Below, one piece after another: positions 1-7,971 of a stretch of 64,000 nucleotides of DNA. The notes beneath the pieces were generated by a model, which was not told the origin of the DNA, made no database searches, and was given only the letters and a program-made list of their open reading frames with translations. The stretch covers positions 124,001-188,000 of the forward strand of contig CANMCE010000002.1 in the NCBI GenBank assembly GCA_947496235.1. Direction: 5' to 3'. The translations under genes and the position numbers were made by a program. The number at the start of each line of letters is the position of its first letter. Positions within the stretch are counted from its first letter, which is position 1. This stretch comes from an uncultured Glaciecola sp. GTDB lineage: Bacteria; Pseudomonadota; Gammaproteobacteria; Enterobacterales; Alteromonadaceae.

Positions 1-873
1 CCAGGCATGTACTTCATTTATCATTTAGAGAGTAATAAACTGGAGTTTTTGCAAAATAGATATTTCAATATAGCGAGTAAAAACTTATCCCTAATTTCAC
101 CCATTGATTACACCACTCGTGATGGACTCTCTATCCGCAGTTATTTGTATCATCCGGAAAACCTAGAAGACAAATTATATCCGCTAATCATAATGCCTCA
201 TGGTGGGCCTCACGCTCGCGACCGTGCTACTTATGATGATTTTGCACAGTTACTCGCAACACGTGGGTATTTGGTGCTTAAGCCCAATTTCCGTGGTTCT
301 TTGGGGTTTGGCAAAGCTTTTGAAGAAGCGGGATATAAACAATGGGGTCAAGCCATGCAAGATGACTTGACTGACGGCATAAACGAACTGGTTAAAGGGC
401 AATTGGTCGATCCTAAACGCGTATGCATTGTCGGTATTTCTTATGGCGGTTATGCAGCCATGATGGGGATTGCAAAAGACCCAGACTTATACCAGTGTGC
501 TGTGGCGATTAATGGCATTTCTGATTTGCACGCAATGATCGAATTTGACGAGGGAAAGTTAGATGATAAACAGGTCGAAAGATACGTATATAGACGTGTT
601 GGTCATCCAGAGCAAGATGCAAAAATGCTAAGCGACTTTTCGCCCATCAATCACATCGATAAAATTAAAGCGCCCTTATTACTCATTGCGGGCACAGATG
701 ATGATGTAGTGGATTATGATCAGTCTGACGACATGTTCGAAGCCATGAAAGAAAAGGATAAAACGGTTAAGTTCATAACACTTGAAGATACAGGGCATAA
801 TCCTTTCTATTATCATGTAGACATAGAAGTAGTTTACAATGAGGTGGTGGAGTTTTTAGATAAGCACTTGTAG
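1..873 (+). CDS. S9 family (prolyl oligopeptidase-type) serine peptidase, 5' end outside window
   Basis: The reading frame is open from base 1, so this is the C-terminal part of a longer protein. It shows the alpha/beta-hydrolase catalytic half of an S9 peptidase: an oxyanion-side HGGPHA motif (about residue 65 from the first Met in view), the nucleophile elbow GISYGGYAAM with Ser145, a GTDDD acid motif near 230, and a His in DTGHNP near 264. S9 enzymes cleave short peptides, usually after proline, or act as acylaminoacyl peptidases. The N-terminal beta-propeller that gates access is not in the window. The Ser, Asp and His are all present, so the visible part looks functional. The exact S9 subfamily cannot be decided. 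Confidence 0.9.
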   Translation, partial: PGMYFIYHLESNKLEFLQNRYFNIASKNLSLISPIDYTTRDGLSIRSYLYHPENLEDKLYPLIIMPHGGPHARDRATYDDFAQLLATRGYLVLKPNFRGSLGFGKAFEEAGYKQWGQAMQDDLTDGINELVKGQLVDPKRVCIVGISYGGYAAMMGIAKDPDLYQCAVAINGISDLHAMIEFDEGKLDDKQVERYVYRRVGHPEQDAKMLSDFSPINHIDKIKAPLLLIAGTDDDVVDYDQSDDMFEAMKEKDKTVKFITLEDTGHNPFYYHVDIEVVYNEVVEFLDKHL

Positions 874-905
874 TAGGCACGTAGTAGGTACGCCTGAAAT
901 GGGAA

Positions 906-1089
906 AGGATACTGTCACCGTGAACTTTCCTGTCACCGAGTGCTCTACCGCCGTCACCGTGGACTCTACCTCCGTCACTGTGGACTCTACCGCCGTCACC
1001 GTGGACTCTACCTCCGTCACTGTGGACTCTACCGCCGTCACCGTGGACTCTACCTCCATCACTGTGCATTTTACCGCCGTCGCTGTGAC
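906..1089. repeat. 21-bp minisatellite with 42-bp higher-order pattern
   Basis: Seven 21-bp units run without gaps from 943 to 1089. Two versions alternate strictly (CTACCGCCGTCACCGTGGA-type and CTACCTCCGTCACTGTGGA-type), giving a 42-bp higher-order unit. The last two copies are diverged, and degenerate copies precede the array from about 906. Because 21 is a multiple of 3, several frames on both strands stay open through it (Thr/Val/Ser/Asp-rich or Val/Glu/Ser/Thr-rich). I see no ribosome binding site before any of these frames and treat them as non-coding. The array is more GC-rich than its surroundings. Confidence 0.9.
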
Positions 1090-1393
1090 GAAAGTCGCGG
1101 CCTCCAAAGTAGCCCTCTGGCGTGCAATTGTCAGTGACTTGGCACTCTTATGGCGTTGGCGCCATTGCAATTCATTTAAACATTGAAGATATGACCTCAA
1201 ATAAATACATACATGCTTGGGGCATAAATATACTGGAGTTGTTGTACGCCGGCTTGTTTGCAGAAATTGTCTTGCGCCCGTTAAAATTTAAATTAACGAG
1301 CGCGCTATAAGAGTTTCATTATTATAAAATTTATCCCTACTAAATTGGCTGGCTTACAAAACTAGTTAGGGATTATATGTTAGATACAGCCGT
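1090..1393. other. Intergenic, no supported gene
   Basis: Between the minisatellite and the stop of the leftward PEP-CTERM-like gene I see no frame with a credible start, no clear terminator and no RNA gene. A 62-codon rightward frame (1122-1310) lacks a ribosome binding site and recognisable features and is not called. Confidence 0.6.
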
Positions 1394-2149
1394 TTAGGGT
1401 CTTCTGCGTAACGCACCAGCTACAATAGCTAAAGCACCAAATAATAACATTATCATCGGTGGTTCGTTTACCGAAGAAAATGTACCGGTGTTGGTTAAAA
1501 TGTTGATATTATCTATACCAAAAGGACCTGAATTACTAGTAAATCTCATTCTGTTGTCGCTTCTTAGATCAGAAAAGATAGTATCAGAGAACATGAATTG
1601 ATTGTTTATATAAACGTCAACAAGCTGATCAAGGTAGTTGACATCGAATAAATAATTATTCCATTGGGACAAATCAAATAGGGTACCAACATCATGTGAT
1701 GCTTCATAAATATTATCATATCGGACACAGCATCCTTCAAAGCGTCGAGATGTAGGGTCAATGTTTTCAGCTGTAATGATACCGGTTGCATAAAAGTCAT
1801 ATCGTTGGATATTAGGAATATCAAAGAAAAAAGTAGCTTGCTCCGACACTTTTAAATCAAAAGAAAATTGCAAAGTGTCAGTATAGTTAGATCGAGATAC
1901 TATAACTTGATCATATGGGGACGCTCCCCCATTATCAGAGGCATTCAATTCTAGATACTTGTTACCATCTTCCTCTCGGATTTTTGGATCTCCAAACCTA
2001 AGTTCGTTTAACATAGTTGAATCAGAAAAACTAAAGGATGGTAACTCTCCTACGGTTTCGTTCTCAAAATCAATGGTTTTTATAATCTCAGCATAGACCG
2101 AAAAGTGCATTCCAATTGACAATAGTAAAGCGATGATGACCTTATTCAT
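1394..2149 (-). CDS. Exported protein with PEP-CTERM-like sorting tail
   Basis: The 251-residue product starts at an ATG preceded by TAAGGAATAAA, a good ribosome binding site; an upstream in-frame start (2188) lacks one. Residues 1-20 form a Sec signal peptide ending near VYA-E. The body is a predicted beta-rich extracellular domain with no family I can name. The C-terminus has a short NEPP motif, a hydrophobic stretch (MIMLLFGALAIVAGA) and a terminal Arg cluster, the three-part layout of PEP-CTERM signals processed by exosortases in gram-negative bacteria that make exopolysaccharide. The motif is NEP rather than the usual VPEP. No exosortase gene is in the window. Confidence 0.75.
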   Translation of the reverse strand: MNKVIIALLLSIGMHFSVYAEIIKTIDFENETVGELPSFSFSDSTMLNELRFGDPKIREEDGNKYLELNASDNGGASPYDQVIVSRSNYTDTLQFSFDLKVSEQATFFFDIPNIQRYDFYATGIITAENIDPTSRRFEGCCVRYDNIYEASHDVGTLFDLSQWNNYLFDVNYLDQLVDVYINNQFMFSDTIFSDLRSDNRMRFTSNSGPFGIDNINILTNTGTFSSVNEPPMIMLLFGALAIVAGALRRRP

Positions 2150-2420
2150 TTTATTCCTTAAGTGTTTAATCGGATGTTGAGTAAGCAACCAGCCTATCTA
2201 ATGCAAAGTAAAAAGACCTAAAAAAAGCTAAAAAAAATCTAAAATCTGAGTATTTTGAAAATAACTTTATTTGGTATTTAACAATTTAGACAGTAAACAA
2301 ATGTTGTGTTAACGGAAAAAATGATAGGCGAGGGAGGTTGATTGAAATTCGGCTCTTTGCATTAGATGAGTTTTGCGTTGACATTATCCCTATTTCGGTA
2401 TCAAACTGAATCACGCTTGC

Positions 2421-2513
2421 ATGTTTAGCTTGGGATTGATGTTCAAGTTTGGATGGGTAATAGACCCAGAAGGAAATAAGATCGAGCTTTGGGAACCTCC
2501 TGCTGGCGAATAA
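2421..2513 (+). pseudogene. C-terminal remnant of a VOC/glyoxalase-family gene
   Basis: A 30-codon rightward frame ends with GWVIDPEGNKIELWEPPAGE, followed by TAA. This is the classic last beta-strand of the vicinal oxygen chelate (glyoxalase I/bleomycin resistance) fold, with Glu in IELW as the usual metal ligand. A normal VOC protein has 120-140 residues. Here the frame hits a stop at 2379-2381, and neighbouring frames also contain stops, so only the tail survives. It is best read as a decayed gene; a frame-shifted longer remnant upstream could not be reconstructed by eye. Confidence 0.65.
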
Positions 2514-2568
2514 TGTACAACAATCCACAGCGCTATAAATTAAGGTAGCGATTGAATGAAATACTAGA

Positions 2569-2596
2569 AAAAGGTGTACCACAACGTACACCTTTT
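2569..2596 (-). terminator. Rho-independent terminator of the acyltransferase gene
   Basis: An 11-bp perfect stem (AAAAGGTGTAC pairing with GTACACCTTTT) encloses a 6-base loop, 17 bases past the stop of the leftward acyltransferase. Read leftward, the descending arm ends in a run of T. The symmetric A/T ends mean it could also stop rightward transcription from the VOC remnant. Confidence 0.75.
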
Positions 2597-2612
2597 CTAT
2601 TTCTAGCTTGTT

Positions 2613-3824
2613 CTACACTTGTTGTGTAGCGAGTGTTTGAGGTTCGGCTTTGGCTTTTTTACGACCATTTAATAACCAACCAATTGGCGTCCATCTTACA
2701 AACATCAAGTAGGTGATGAAACCAATGGCAAAAGTAAGTAATGAGCTTATAGCAAACTCAGTGATGAGTGAGTAATTCACATCTAACAACTTGAATTGGA
2801 TGAACATAAGCACAGGGAAATGTATGATGTAAATCCAGTAAGACGCATCTGAAATCAAGCGCACACTTTTGCTTTGTTTGTTCAAGAAACGACGGGCAAA
2901 AAGAATAATGCTAACACTTAGGAAAACCGAGGACATTCCTTCTAGCCAAGCTTCTAGCACCTGTGTAGAGGTAAAAACAGGACCTTGCATCATGCGCATC
3001 ATCGCTTCTTGACCACTCACTTGCGCAGGTAACATGTAAAACATTGCGCCATAGGCCGCACAACCAGCAATAAACAGCAATAGTGCATGTGGCGCTAGCT
3101 TATCTAAGATCTCTGGCGCTTTATTCAACGCATATCCCAACAAGAAAAACAGGAAGAAGAAACCGAATACCCAAAGCTGAGGCATAAACTTTTCAGGCGC
3201 TGGAAAAGGTGTATATTGGGTTGCTAACGCTGGAATCATTAGCACAGGTAACAGCGCAACAATAAGCAACGGACGGGCGCTGCTCCAGCCAACCCAGTTT
3301 ACTTTAAGCTGGTTAAATTTGTTGCCTAATTTATTGCAGATAAGTACCACGGCATAGAAAAACGTCAGTTGATACAAAAACCATAAATGGGTTGTGGTCA
3401 ATGGCGGCGCTGGGGCATCGGGATTTTGCGCCATCATCGCAATAAAGCCTAACAAAGGGTTTTTCTGCTGCACGTTTTCAATCGCCCAACCCATGATCAA
3501 AACGATAGATATGATAACGAAAGGCAAGAAAATCACAAAAGGAAGTACTATTCTTAATCCTCTGTTTTTAGCAGTTGCACCTATACCGCGCTTTTGGATT
3601 AAAAGGGCAGCAAAGAAGCCCGCAACGATGAAAAACAGTGGCATTCTAAAGGTATGACTAAAGAAAGCTAGTACATCAACTACCACAGAATTTTGCGGAT
3701 CTGAGGTCAACCAAAGATTTGCTAACATGGGGCTATACGCCAATGCTGCATGGAAAAATATCCCTAAAAGCATGGCGAACGCGCGCAAGTTGTCCATGTA
3801 GTGGACACGATTATCACTACTCAT
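2613..3824 (-). CDS. Membrane acyltransferase family 3 (OpgC/MdoC-like)
   Basis: The product has 403 residues. The start is the ATG of MSSDNRVHYMDNLRAFAM, because AAGG lies 8 bases upstream; an in-frame GTG at 3833 lies inside that ribosome binding site region. The family-typical opening YMDNLRAFAMLLGIFFHA carries the conserved Arg and His, and about ten hydrophobic helices follow. Members of PF01757 move acyl groups (acetyl, succinyl) onto periplasmic or surface carbohydrates. The resemblance to glucan succinyl transferase OpgC is in the general layout; the true acceptor is unknown. The gene has its own terminator and no obvious partner. Confidence 0.85.
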   Translation of the reverse strand: MSSDNRVHYMDNLRAFAMLLGIFFHAALAYSPMLANLWLTSDPQNSVVVDVLAFFSHTFRMPLFFIVAGFFAALLIQKRGIGATAKNRGLRIVLPFVIFLPFVIISIVLIMGWAIENVQQKNPLLGFIAMMAQNPDAPAPPLTTTHLWFLYQLTFFYAVVLICNKLGNKFNQLKVNWVGWSSARPLLIVALLPVLMIPALATQYTPFPAPEKFMPQLWVFGFFFLFFLLGYALNKAPEILDKLAPHALLLFIAGCAAYGAMFYMLPAQVSGQEAMMRMMQGPVFTSTQVLEAWLEGMSSVFLSVSIILFARRFLNKQSKSVRLISDASYWIYIIHFPVLMFIQFKLLDVNYSLITEFAISSLLTFAIGFITYLMFVRWTPIGWLLNGRKKAKAEPQTLATQQV

Positions 3825-3871
3825 AATAAGCACCTTGTAAAAAGTAAGTTTTCGGGAGGTTTAGTGCCTGC

Positions 3872-4555
3872 TTATAAAAAACAGGCGTTTCTGGATTTAA
3901 TAAATAAGGTAAGACTCAAGACTAAAATAAGGGCGAGAATTTCAATGCCGAAAACACTAAAGAAGGTAGCATTAAACACGGCTTCATTGCCCTGTATGAA
4001 TTCACTGATCCCTGGCAATTGACCAACAACGCTTAGGAATAAGTTGAATAAGATATTAAAGATAACCACCATCACTATGGTGAAACCTTCGGATCCTGTA
4101 CCAACACCAATGCACAATACAACAACGACCCCAGTCAATATTTGCAAGAAACAAAGTATCGATATCGGAATTAACCCATTGGGTAAATGGCTGAAATAAA
4201 TCAAGGACAATGTTATAACCAACATTGGCAACCAATTAAGAAAGTAAACCACCATTCCACCAACCGTTTTAGAAACAGCGTAATCTGTGGCATTTATCGG
4301 TAAACCCATGATAAAAGACATCTGGTTTTCCTTTTTCTCAATGATGACGGAGGTCAGTGCAAAGTGAATTCCGGAACCAATTGAGACAGTAATTACTAAT
4401 ATAACCCCTAGGTAGTAAGCGCCTTCTATTGGCGCAATCATAACACCTGCAGCTAATGCGCAAATGAGTATGTAAACCACCAAAAATGGACGAAATAGTA
4501 AAAAATCTTTGGTCGTTAATTTATAGATCATAGAAGGATTTAAACGTAAGTTCAT
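3872..4555 (-). CDS. ABC-2-type transporter permease
   Basis: The 227-residue membrane protein has about six hydrophobic helices (near residues 24-45, 50-75, 100-125, 128-155, 160-180 and 198-220). It starts two bases after the stop of the ATPase gene upstream on the same strand, so the two are translationally coupled and form one exporter. The order GntR regulator, ATPase, permease is that of YtrA-type ABC operons, which are induced by cell-envelope stress or antibiotics in other bacteria. The substrate cannot be told from the sequence. Confidence 0.8.
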   Translation of the reverse strand: MNLRLNPSMIYKLTTKDFLLFRPFLVVYILICALAAGVMIAPIEGAYYLGVILVITVSIGSGIHFALTSVIIEKKENQMSFIMGLPINATDYAVSKTVGGMVVYFLNWLPMLVITLSLIYFSHLPNGLIPISILCFLQILTGVVVVLCIGVGTGSEGFTIVMVVIFNILFNLFLSVVGQLPGISEFIQGNEAVFNATFFSVFGIEILALILVLSLTLFIKSRNACFL

Positions 4556-4557
4556 AG

Positions 4558-5448
4558 CTATTCTCCTTGACGACGATAGCTGACATTAGCAATGAATATC
4601 TCTTCCAAAGACATCTTTTCTACTGCCAGCACTTTAATATTTTGCTTTTGCATATCGGTTAAAATTTCAGGTGTAAATGCATTGGTTGTGACCGAGGCCA
4701 ACTTACCTGCTTGTTCAATACCAATTGATCTGTGATGTCTAAACAGCAAGGTTTCAGAAGGCAGTTCTACCTGGATTTTTTTCCAATTTTCAAAAAAGCT
4801 TTCTTTATCGTTGGAATCCAAAATACGGCCGCGATCGATAAAGGTGATTTGGTCACTGATTTTTTCCACATCCGCCGTGTTGTGGGATGAAAATAGAACA
4901 GTTCTGTCTTCATCTCTTAGAATCAGTGCTAATTCCGCCATGACCTCATGTCGCGCCACTGGATCTAAACCTGTGGTAGGTTCATCTAGAACCAATAATT
5001 TTGGTTTGCGAGCTAGCACTAAAAGCAACTGTGCTTTAATTTGCTGACCCTTTGAGAATTGCTTTATTTTCTGTTCTAGATTTAGATCGAATCTTTTAAG
5101 TAGCTCATTGGCATATGCTTGATTCCATTGTGGATAAATGGATTTAATAAAATCTATATGCCAAGCAAGATTTTTAGCGCCATAGAGTTTCATTTCTTCT
5201 GAACTAAAACCAACTTCCTTTTTCACTAGCGTTTGGTTTTCTGGCTGGGAGTGACCAAGGACTTTTACTACGCCAGAATCTGCTTGCATCAAACCCATTA
5301 AAATACGAATTGTGGTAGATTTTCCCGCGCCATTAGCGCCCACGAAACCCATAATCTGGCCAGTGGGTAAGGTAAGGTCGACATTTTTCAATTGAAAATA
5401 TTTAAACGACTTGCTTACGTTTTCCAATTGTATTGCTAAATTTTCCAT
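4558..5448 (-). CDS. ABC transporter ATP-binding protein
   Basis: The product is a 296-residue cytoplasmic ATPase. Walker A is GANGAGKST (about 38-46), the signature is FSKGQ instead of LSGGQ, Walker B is LLVLDEPTTGLD, and the switch His is in LFSSHNT. The C-terminal ~90 residues are a short extension typical of drug/antibiotic exporter ATPases. It lies 15 bases after the GntR gene and two bases before the permease, so it energises that permease. The ATG is preceded by GGAAATTA, a plausible ribosome binding site overlapping the intergenic gap. Confidence 0.92.
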   Translation of the reverse strand: MENLAIQLENVSKSFKYFQLKNVDLTLPTGQIMGFVGANGAGKSTTIRILMGLMQADSGVVKVLGHSQPENQTLVKKEVGFSSEEMKLYGAKNLAWHIDFIKSIYPQWNQAYANELLKRFDLNLEQKIKQFSKGQQIKAQLLLVLARKPKLLVLDEPTTGLDPVARHEVMAELALILRDEDRTVLFSSHNTADVEKISDQITFIDRGRILDSNDKESFFENWKKIQVELPSETLLFRHHRSIGIEQAGKLASVTTNAFTPEILTDMQKQNIKVLAVEKMSLEEIFIANVSYRRQGE

Positions 5449-5463
5449 AATTAATTTCCAAAT

Positions 5464-5856
5464 TTAACCGTTGTCAGATTTGTGCTCATCGCATAGCTTA
5501 GCTATGCGTTGCAGCAATTCTTGATGAGTCAGTCCCATTTGTATCCCAAGAGAAATGGCCTGTTTAATCTTCTCATCGAGCTCTTCGTACTGAAGGGCTG
5601 TTTGCATTTTGTTAGTATCAGCAATAAAACTGCCTTTACCTTGTTGGGTGTAAATAACCCCTTCGCGCTCCAATTCGAGATAAGCGCGTTTAACTGTAAT
5701 CACGCTTACCCCTGTACTGGCGGCGAGTTCCCGAATTGAAGGCAAATGAAAGCCAGTTGGCCAATCGCCTACCATCACTTTTTGTTTGATCTGCGCCATG
5801 ATCTGCAGGTACATGGGACGAGAATCTGTTTGTGAAAGAAAGAGTTTAATCGTCAT
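5464..5856 (-). CDS. GntR-family regulator, YtrA subfamily
   Basis: The product has 130 residues: a winged helix at the N-terminus (about 12-80, with LPSIRELAASTGVSVITVKR as the helix-turn-helix) and only a ~50-residue tail instead of a large ligand domain. That short tail defines the YtrA subfamily, which represses its own ABC operon. It is the first gene of the operon with the ATPase and permease. The upstream region holds a strong promoter overlapped by repeated TGTGTATA operator-like elements, consistent with autoregulation. Confidence 0.9.
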   Translation of the reverse strand: MTIKLFLSQTDSRPMYLQIMAQIKQKVMVGDWPTGFHLPSIRELAASTGVSVITVKRAYLELEREGVIYTQQGKGSFIADTNKMQTALQYEELDEKIKQAISLGIQMGLTHQELLQRIAKLCDEHKSDNG

Positions 5857-5867
5857 TAAAAACTAAT

Positions 5868-6049
5868 CTGTGTATATCATATATGCACAGTATACACAGA
5901 TATACACAGTTGACAAATAAAATTTGTACAAAAAATAGATGATAGTTATTTAACTTATTGAAAATAATAAACTTTAAAATTTTTATGGCTGTGTATATGA
6001 AGCATCAAAAGAGCACCTTGTATATACACAGTGCTTAGTCTGTATATAT
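5868..6049. promoter_or_regulatory. Array of TGTGTATA-type operator elements
   Basis: CTGTGTATATC (5868-5878) and its exact reverse complement GATATACACAG (5899-5909) flank a third copy at 5890-5899. Further copies are CTGTGTATATG (5989-5999), TGTATATACACAG (6019-6031) and CTGTATATAT (6040-6049). YtrA-type regulators bind inverted GTGTA/TACAC sequences, so these are likely sites for the adjacent GntR protein. The second cluster lies closer to the divergent dehydrogenase gene and may bring it under the same control. Confidence 0.7.
5889..5916 (-). promoter_or_regulatory. Sigma-70 promoter of the GntR-ABC operon
   Basis: Read leftward, TTGTCA (5911-5916) and TATACT (5889-5894) are 16 bases apart, a near-consensus promoter 33 bases before the GntR start codon. 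The spacer carries the operator-like element 5899-5909, so a bound repressor would block RNA polymerase. Confidence 0.7.
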
Positions 6050-6162
6050 TCACCACGGAAAACTTGATATGTGCTTGAGTATTAGGGCAAACTGGTTTAA
6101 CAAAGATAAACAGGCTCAAGTTAGTAGTCATGCTGGGTAGTCTTATGGAGTAGACAAAACTT

Positions 6163-7299
6163 ATGACAGATGATCTGTCGGTTGCACAACTGATCGCACG
6201 AGTAAAAGCATCTTCAGAACTTACCGATGCAAATAAAAAGCGGATTCTAAATGTACTCAATGAGCAAAATACGGATTATGGGTTCGACGAAAAAGGGCGC
6301 TTAAAAGTCGCGATGTTTGACGCTCGTACCTATGATAGCCACGCCTTCAACCAATATTGTCCAGATAATATTGAGATATTGCCTCTAGAAGCGGCATTAA
6401 ATGCTAACACGGCGGTCTTGGCAAAAGGATGCAAAGTTGTATGCATTTTTGTGAATGATAAATGCGATGAGCAAGCCATTGAAACCTTAGCTAAATATGG
6501 CGTAGAGCTAATTGCGCTAAGATGTGCAGGTTTTAATAATGTAGATTTAGCAGCTTGTAAACAACATAACATCGATGTGGTTCGAGTGCCGGCTTATTCA
6601 CCCCATGCAGTTGCAGAGCATACAATTGCCCTTATGATGATGCTCAATCGTAACTTACACAAAGCTTATTTACGTAATCGAACCGGGCAATTCTTACTCG
6701 ACGGTTTGGTGGGCTTTGATATGCACGGTAAAACCGTCGGTATCATTGGTACTGGTAAGATTGGGCAATGTGTAATAGATATTCTTTTAGGTTTCGGCTG
6801 TCAGATTAAGGCCTTTGATCCTTATCCAAATAAAGCGTTTGAGAATAACCCTAAGGTAGATTACGTCGATTTGGACGATTTGTTTGAACATTCTCAAATC
6901 ATCAGCCTTCACGCACCTCTGACTCAAGAAAATAAGCACTTAATCAATGCTAAAAGTATTGCCAAGATGCAATCAGGCGTAATGATAATTAACACCAGTC
7001 GCGGCGCCTTAATAGATACTAGGGCACTGATTGAGGGGCTTAAAAGCGGGCAGGTTTCTAAAGCGGGACTAGATGTTTATGAAGAAGAATCTGAAATTTT
7101 CTTTAAAGATAAATCTAACCTTGTGATAGACGATGACGTGTTTGCACGTTTAATGAGTTTTAATAATGTGGTGATTACATCCCATCAAGCGTTTTTGACT
7201 AATGAAGCCTTAGCGAACATAGCGCAAACCACCTTCGAGAATATTCAAGAATATCTGCAAGGTAAAACCGGAAATGCATTATCTTTTATTGTGGCTTGA
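6163..7299 (+). CDS. D-isomer 2-hydroxyacid dehydrogenase (D-lactate dehydrogenase type)
   Basis: The enzyme reduces a 2-keto acid (probably pyruvate) with NADH in the cytoplasm. Visible features: the opening LKVAMFDARTYD as in fermentative D-LDH, the dinucleotide motif GIIGTGKIGQ, and the catalytic trio Arg (NTSRGALID), Glu (VYEEES) and His (SHQAFLT). With the chosen start the protein has 378 residues, about 47 more at the N-terminus than standard D-LDH; the extra part is helical and charged. The ATG has only a distant GGAG (12 bases). A later ATG at 6313 would cut into the first beta-strand, so the long form is kept with some doubt. It is transcribed divergently from the GntR operon. Confidence 0.85.
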   Translation: MTDDLSVAQLIARVKASSELTDANKKRILNVLNEQNTDYGFDEKGRLKVAMFDARTYDSHAFNQYCPDNIEILPLEAALNANTAVLAKGCKVVCIFVNDKCDEQAIETLAKYGVELIALRCAGFNNVDLAACKQHNIDVVRVPAYSPHAVAEHTIALMMMLNRNLHKAYLRNRTGQFLLDGLVGFDMHGKTVGIIGTGKIGQCVIDILLGFGCQIKAFDPYPNKAFENNPKVDYVDLDDLFEHSQIISLHAPLTQENKHLINAKSIAKMQSGVMIINTSRGALIDTRALIEGLKSGQVSKAGLDVYEEESEIFFKDKSNLVIDDDVFARLMSFNNVVITSHQAFLTNEALANIAQTTFENIQEYLQGKTGNALSFIVA

Positions 7300-7405
7300 A
7301 CAAATAAATTTAAAATAGCGTTTGCGCAATTTCTGTTTAAGGACTACCTTTATTAGTTCATACGGAAATTTTTTCTGTTTTGTTATATTTTAAAGGACTA
7401 AGAAA

Positions 7406-7963
7406 ATGTGCAATAGACACGGCAGGTGCTTGTTAATTGCCCTATTCTTATGCACATCTGTGTGCGCGAATGCAAGTATACTGTCGCAGACATACTCATC
7501 TGATCAATATGAGGGAGTAGTGGTACCTGCAGAAGATGCCGATCTTAAACTACAATCTCTTCCCGAAGATGTTCATGTAATACAGTCTGAAGTATTTAAA
7601 GAGTCTTTGTTCGGAACAGATCCCTTAGCCTTGCAAGTCGGTTGGGTGGATAATCCTAACAGCTTAGGCTATCAAACCAGTATCCAAAGCTTATTTTACG
7701 ATCCCCCTGTCATTCTTAAATCGAATTTAGGGCATCGTTTTTTTAGTGCCTCATCTTTTTCCGCAACCTTAAAGCAACCATTTGTCATGCCTGTAGAAGA
7801 ATTTGACTATTCAGTATCCGAAAAGACAGACAAGCTAACCTTTACCGCGGCACCAGCGGTAGCTGCCGCATTTTTTATCGGTTGCTTACTGCTGGTATTG
7901 TTAAGAAGTGCTAAAGAAGACCAATCAGCTGAATTTGAACAGCTAAGAAAAAGCACGCTCTAA
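7406..7963 (+). CDS. Unknown exported protein with one C-terminal membrane helix
   Basis: The 185-residue product has a ribosome binding site AAAGGA upstream, a signal peptide (residues 1-24, ending VCANA), a ~115-residue polar domain, and a single hydrophobic helix (about 147-167, AAAFFIGCLLLVLL) followed by a charged cytoplasmic tail. That layout implies a periplasmic domain anchored at its C-terminus. I recognise no family. It converges on the pagL-like gene with 8 bases between stops. Confidence 0.6.
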   Translation: MCNRHGRCLLIALFLCTSVCANASILSQTYSSDQYEGVVVPAEDADLKLQSLPEDVHVIQSEVFKESLFGTDPLALQVGWVDNPNSLGYQTSIQSLFYDPPVILKSNLGHRFFSASSFSATLKQPFVMPVEEFDYSVSEKTDKLTFTAAPAVAAAFFIGCLLLVLLRSAKEDQSAEFEQLRKSTL

Positions 7964-7971
7964 TTCGGTAC

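Noticed and set aside
906-1089. 21-bp tandem array as a CRISPR
   Set aside because: Units are contiguous without spacers and have a 42-bp alternation; no cas genes are nearby.
899-1186. Thr/Val-rich repeat protein encoded by the minisatellite
   Set aside because: No ribosome binding site; several frames on both strands are equally open simply because the unit is a multiple of three.
2286-2591. Leftward 101-codon frame
   Set aside because: It lies antisense to the VOC remnant, has no ribosome binding site and its sequence looks like a translated shadow.
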